A stretch of 17,762 nt of DNA, taken from an uncultured Prevotellaceae bacterium. GTDB lineage: Bacteria; Bacteroidota; Bacteroidia; Bacteroidales; Bacteroidaceae. The position numbers were made by a program, and so were the translations under genes. Each line of letters begins with the position of its first letter. The first letter of the stretch is position 1. The notes under the pieces were generated by a model. It ran no database searches and was not told where the DNA came from. It saw only the letters and a list, made by a program, of their open reading frames with translations. Positions 14,832 through 17,762 of the stretch are shown in pieces. The stretch lies in NCBI GenBank assembly GCA_946405695.1, contig CAMJIA010000029.1, positions 1-17,762 on the forward strand. Reading direction: 5' to 3'.

Positions 14832-16271
14832 ATGAAAAAACTAATTGTATCAACCCTATTTCTTGCCTTCGTGACATTCACAGGGTATGCCATTGACAAA
14901 ACGCATTTTCAGAATGGTACTGCAGTATTGAAAGGTCGCATCCTGAACAAACCTGCAGACGAGTGGAACATCCTTTCAGTAAATATTTACAACGTATTTA
15001 CTGATGAGGAGGTGCAGGTCCTCACGATTCCTGTTGCTGCCGATGGCTCGTTTGAAAGTCGTATTCCTCTACCATACTCCCAAAGCATCAAGGTGCAGGA
15101 TGTGGACTTTATGTTTCTGGCTGTGGGCGATACCTTGGAGATAACGAAGGATGCGAAGCTGAATGATGAAGAAGGTGTGACATTCGTTGGAAATACCATG
15201 AGTGCCAATATCAACCGACTATGGCCGAAAGTAAGGAATCACTACTTTGGTGAGGGCAACTTATTCACCAAAGGACTAACAAGGGAGAAAATACCTGCTT
15301 GGAAGAAACAGATGGTGAAAAAGATGGATAGTGTGATTGCTGACATTGAAGGCGACCGTCTGCCTCTACCTGCTGGTACGAGTGTTTTCGAGAAAGAGGT
15401 ACTTAGTGCCAATCTGCTGAGCGAACCCTTCATGGCCATTATGGAGAACTATCGCTACAACATGACCACAGGCCCTCTTTACAATATTAATAAAGGTGAG
15501 TTGGGCGAATATTATGATTTCCTGGCAGAACGCGAGAAGTGGCTCATGGATAACCCTGCTATGCTGTTTGTTATCTCATCGCCATCTACCTTTATCAATC
15601 GCATAAGAAACTACACCATGATTGACATCCATTTCGCACCCAAAGTGGCAGGAGAGAGCAAGGCTGAATATTACCAGCGGGTGTCGCAAATCGTCAAAGA
15701 GCGTTATGGCCTGAAGGCTATTGGTTTCGTGCAACAGTTGGTACTCTCTCAAGATGTGTTCTACGAAGACCATATGAATGAGGAGTCCGACCCTGACGTC
15801 TTGGCGGAGTATTTTACAGGCATCATTCCACTCATCAGCAATCCCATCGTGGCCCAACACGCCCTCAATCGCTATCGCCAATATGTCAAGCAGCGCGAAG
15901 GCAAAGCCATTAAGACGGCTACTGCGATGCCTGAGGCTGATGCTGTCTTCCAGCGCATCATCGAGCCATACAAGGGCAATACCCTCTTCATCCATTTCTG
16001 GGGGATGAGTTGCAAACCTTGTCGAGCAGAGATGCTGGGGGAACGCGAGAAGGTGGAACAAATGAAAGACCAACCCGTCCGTTTTCTCTATGTCTGCGAC
16101 GAGAAGGAAAGCCCTCGTGAACGCACGGAGAAATGGTTGAACGAGAATAACATCAAGGGCGAGCACATCTTCCTAAAACACGAAGAATGGCTTCTGCTGA
16201 ATGCCAAACTACAGTTCAATGCCACACCTTTCAGCATCACCGTTGACGAGGCTGGTAACATTAAACCATAA
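14832..16271 (+). CDS. Exported thioredoxin-fold (TlpA/ResA-like) protein, CKPC active site
   Basis: 479 aa. A signal peptide (1-20, GYA) precedes a beta-rich N-terminal domain (about 30-105: AVLKGRI, VAADGSFES, FLAVGDTLEIT), a helical middle region (about 115-365), and a thioredoxin domain (about 370-479) with W-G-M-S-C394-K-P-C397 and cis-proline P466 (NATPF). It has the same domain order and N-terminal pattern as the protein at 10962, about 80 residues shorter, so the two are likely paralogues. The change from CGPC to CKPC should alter redox potential or partner choice. The C terminus is short: it ends soon after the cis-Pro strand (DEAGNIKP), without the last helix usual for thioredoxins. 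It is last gene of the first ECF operon, so expression probably follows that sigma factor. Confidence 0.87.
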   Translation: MKKLIVSTLFLAFVTFTGYAIDKTHFQNGTAVLKGRILNKPADEWNILSVNIYNVFTDEEVQVLTIPVAADGSFESRIPLPYSQSIKVQDVDFMFLAVGDTLEITKDAKLNDEEGVTFVGNTMSANINRLWPKVRNHYFGEGNLFTKGLTREKIPAWKKQMVKKMDSVIADIEGDRLPLPAGTSVFEKEVLSANLLSEPFMAIMENYRYNMTTGPLYNINKGELGEYYDFLAEREKWLMDNPAMLFVISSPSTFINRIRNYTMIDIHFAPKVAGESKAEYYQRVSQIVKERYGLKAIGFVQQLVLSQDVFYEDHMNEESDPDVLAEYFTGIIPLISNPIVAQHALNRYRQYVKQREGKAIKTATAMPEADAVFQRIIEPYKGNTLFIHFWGMSCKPCRAEMLGEREKVEQMKDQPVRFLYVCDEKESPRERTEKWLNENNIKGEHIFLKHEEWLLLNAKLQFNATPFSITVDEAGNIKP

Positions 16272-16289
16272 TTTTTTTCTTTCCTTTGC

Positions 16290-16314
16290 AATGTTTCTTT
16301 CGTTTTCTGCGTAT
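16290..16314 (+). promoter_or_regulatory. Predicted ECF-type promoter, copy 2
   Basis: AATGTTTC (16290-16297), 9 bp, CTGCGTAT (16307-16314), then ATATAAG. Both blocks are identical to those at 12663-12686, with a spacer one base longer. The start codon is 23 bp downstream, so this copy leaves a short leader. Confidence 0.6.
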
Positions 16315-16337
16315 ATATAAGTAGAGAACAGACAATC

Positions 16338-16895
16338 ATGACCGAAACAGAGACACACCTGATAGAGGGGTTGTGCAAACAAAACCCCAAAGCCCAGCAG
16401 CAGATGCTCGACCAATATGGTCGTGACGTCTATGCGCAGGTGATGCGACTCATCCCTGTGCAGGAGAATGCTGAAGAGGTGTATCAGGACGTCTTCATCA
16501 AGGTCTTCCAGAACATCGGGAAGTATGATGCGGAGCGGTCGTCGCTGAGAACGTGGATTTCACGAATAGCATATAACGAATCCATCAGTTTTCTCCGACA
16601 TAAGGTCCTGCCCGTCATCTACTTCGAAGATAGGGGCCATGAGGCAGAGGCGCTGTCAGACGAAGAGGTGGACGAGACCTTAGGACACGCCAACCAGGAA
16701 ACGGTACAGCTGATCAGGGCAGCGCTGAAACACCTGCCACCTGAGGAACGAGCGATTGTCACCATGTTCTATTATGAGGAGATGAGCCTCAAGGAGATTG
16801 CTTACGTCACAGAGTCGCTGCCCACAACAGTAGCCTCGAAGCTAAGCAGAACGAGAAAGAAACTTTGTAGAATCATAAAAATGTTACAGTCATGA
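16338..16895 (+). CDS. ECF-family RNA polymerase sigma factor (second module)
   Basis: 185 aa. Region 2 spans about 20-95: AEEVYQDVFIKVFQNIGKYD (45-64) and RTWISRIAYNESISFLR (71-87). This is followed by an acidic linker (97-118) and region 4 (about 122-183) with LPPEERAIVTMFYYEEMSLKE and the helix-turn-helix AYVTESLPTTVASKLSRTRK. It is well separated in sequence from the sigma factor at 12696, so it is not a recent duplicate, although both genes share an upstream promoter motif. It is coupled by ATGA overlap to the downstream membrane anti-sigma gene. The ATG at 16338 follows the promoter at a sensible distance and includes all of region 2. Regulon unknown. Confidence 0.95.
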   Translation: MTETETHLIEGLCKQNPKAQQQMLDQYGRDVYAQVMRLIPVQENAEEVYQDVFIKVFQNIGKYDAERSSLRTWISRIAYNESISFLRHKVLPVIYFEDRGHEAEALSDEEVDETLGHANQETVQLIRAALKHLPPEERAIVTMFYYEEMSLKEIAYVTESLPTTVASKLSRTRKKLCRIIKMLQS

Positions 16896-17581
16896 ACGAG
16901 GACAAACTCAAAGCTTTACTACAGCAGGACCAGAGCCTGCGTGACGCCATCCGTCAGGATGAGGCAGAGCGTCCTCAGATGCCTGCCGACCTCAATGCCA
17001 GGGTGATGCAAAAGCTGAGTGTTCCCAGCGATTTCGTTGCAGAGTCCGACGAGAAAACTGCCAGAAACAAACGTCGCCGACTCTGGCCTTGGCTGGCAGC
17101 AGCCTGTGTGGCAGGCGTGCTGGTAGTGTTGCTGATGCCTCCTAAAGAGACTCTTGGTGAGAAGGAGATTGTCGCAAAGGTGGAAAAGATAGCTGTGGAG
17201 GAGCCCAAGACTGAGAAAACGTCACAGTGTGAAAACCCCAGTCCGCAGGCTACGGACCAAGAGTTCGCAGGCGACGGACCAAGAGTTCGCAAGCTACGGA
17301 CTTTTTCCAAACCCAAAGAGGAACCTGCGGAAGACCCACAGGAATATATCGCAAATGAGTCATCTGCGCAGCCCGAAGTCGAGTTAGCCCAAACAGCGCC
17401 TGAGTCGAAACCAAAGATGCTGACAGAGCGCGACATCCCCATCACTCGTCCAGAGAACTACCAGTACACCCCAGAGGAAATAGCCCTCTTGAAGAAGCAG
17501 GCCGACGAGGCCTACCTGAAGTGGGTGGAACTGGAACTAGAGATAGCAAAATATAATCAAGAACAAACAGCCCAAAATTAA
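16892..17581 (+). CDS. Predicted single-pass anti-sigma factor (second module) with internal tandem repeat
   Basis: 229 aa. The N-terminal cytoplasmic part (1-60) is charged and helical, with M-P-A-D-L-N-A-R-V-M (30-39), a pattern seen in Bacteroidetes anti-sigma proteins. One TM segment (64-83) follows a KRRR stop-transfer-like cluster. The periplasmic part (85-229) is low complexity, rich in Glu, Lys, Pro and Gln, with a C-terminal helix (about 195-225). It is expected to hold the sigma factor encoded immediately upstream (4-bp overlap). Codons 118-137 are built from a 22-bp tandem repeat read in two different frames. The function is inferred from position and topology. Confidence 0.78.
   Translation: MNEDKLKALLQQDQSLRDAIRQDEAERPQMPADLNARVMQKLSVPSDFVAESDEKTARNKRRRLWPWLAAACVAGVLVVLLMPPKETLGEKEIVAKVEKIAVEEPKTEKTSQCENPSPQATDQEFAGDGPRVRKLRTFSKPKEEPAEDPQEYIANESSAQPEVELAQTAPESKPKMLTERDIPITRPENYQYTPEEIALLKKQADEAYLKWVELELEIAKYNQEQTAQN
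17244..17301. repeat. 22-bp tandem repeat in the anti-sigma coding sequence, about 2.6 copies
   Basis: The unit runs ACGGACCAAGAGTTCGCA plus a 4-base tail: GGCG in the copy at 17252-17273 and AGCT at 17274-17295. The array is preceded by the last 8 bases of a unit (CGCAGGCT, 17244-17251) and followed by ACGGAC (17296-17301). The period is not a multiple of three, so the copies encode different peptides (TDQEFAG, then DGPRVRK). Confidence 0.85.
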
Positions 17582-17587
17582 TACATT

Positions 17588-17762
17588 ATGAAACGTTTAT
17601 TTATCATGCTGCTCATTGCTTGCAGCGCCATAACAACCATTAGTGCCGATTCGTCGGCAACCCCTCAGAAGAAGCCTGAGATCGTCGTTGCCACGCTGAA
17701 CGCCATCATCCAGAAGTTTGGCCAGAACGAGGGACAGGTATATTCTGTCAATCGCAATCCCA
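17588..17762 (+). CDS. Small exported protein of unknown function, 3'-truncated by window edge
   Basis: 58 codons are visible from the ATG at 17588, 6 bp after the anti-sigma stop; the gene runs off the window. The N terminus is a signal sequence (KR, then a hydrophobic core). Two cleavage modes are possible: lipoprotein processing at C12 (lipobox L-I-A-C) or signal peptidase I near I-S-A (residue 20). The mature part starts SSATPQKKPEIVVATLNAIIQKFGQNEGQVY. I cannot name the family. As third gene of the second ECF operon it is the likely envelope effector or sensor of that module. Confidence 0.7.
   Translation, partial: MKRLFIMLLIACSAITTISADSSATPQKKPEIVVATLNAIIQKFGQNEGQVYSVNRNP

Noticed and set aside
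16250..16278. Possible terminator at the end of the second thioredoxin-fold gene (TGGT/ACCA before a T-run)
   Set aside because: The stem is only 4 bp and within the coding end; the T-run alone is not sufficient.
16281..16288. TTCCTTTG before the second ECF gene as a housekeeping -7 box
   Set aside because: It lacks the TA of TAnnTTTG, and the shared ECF-type motif just downstream explains the promoter better.
1..17762. Mobile elements, tRNA or CRISPR array
   Set aside because: No transposase or integrase motifs, no cloverleaf sequences and no regularly spaced repeats with spacers were seen; the only array is the 22-bp head-to-tail repeat.

Overview
The window looks like chromosome of a Bacteroidales bacterium, plausibly Prevotellaceae. 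The reasons are Bacteroidetes-type -7 promoter boxes (TAnnTTTG) before several genes, little Shine-Dalgarno signal, many lipobox and Sec signal peptides, TPR-lipoprotein signalling enzymes, and ECF sigma/anti-sigma pairs. The genus is inferred from general features, not proven. All genes except the murQ/flavodoxin pair lie on the + strand. I see no tRNA, rRNA, IS element, phage gene or CRISPR array.

Layout. (1) 1-3254: a tight + strand operon of two overlapping paralogous NSS (Na+-coupled) transporters, the first cut by the window edge, and a membrane-anchored protein with three helix-hairpin-helix repeats. (2) 3255-3596: a 342-bp gap with its own promoter, a 14-bp perfect palindrome inside that promoter, and a strong intrinsic terminator. 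Together these outline a free-standing small RNA of about 170 nt. (3) 3597-5264 (-): an exported flavodoxin-like protein followed by murQ. (4) 5432-8132 (+): pgeF, then a lipoprotein/TPR/transmembrane protein with a cytoplasmic PP2C (RsbU/SpoIIE-type) phosphatase. (5) 8239-12635 (+): an operon of a 7-TM protein of unknown function, a lipoprotein/TPR histidine kinase without a response regulator, and a large exported thioredoxin-fold protein (CGPC). (6) 12696-16271 (+): ECF sigma factor, one-TM anti-sigma, lipoprotein with a C-terminal TM, and a second large exported thioredoxin-fold protein (CKPC). (7) 16338-17762 (+): a second ECF sigma factor, its anti-sigma (with a 22-bp tandem repeat in the coding sequence) and the start of a small exported protein.

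How the parts may work together. Regions 3 and 4 contain two peptidoglycan housekeeping enzymes, MurQ (MurNAc recycling) and PgeF (precursor quality control), transcribed divergently from one 167-bp region. Regions 5-7 are almost wholly envelope sensing plus periplasmic thiol chemistry: a 7-TM protein, two TPR-lipoprotein signalling enzymes, two ECF/anti-sigma switches and two thioredoxin-fold effectors. The two ECF genes share an upstream motif (AATGTTTC, 8 or 9 bp, CTGCGTAT), which suggests that they autoregulate or cross-regulate. The most interesting reading is a linked envelope stress/redox regulatory locus. Individual gene families are clear, but the idea of one system is inference.
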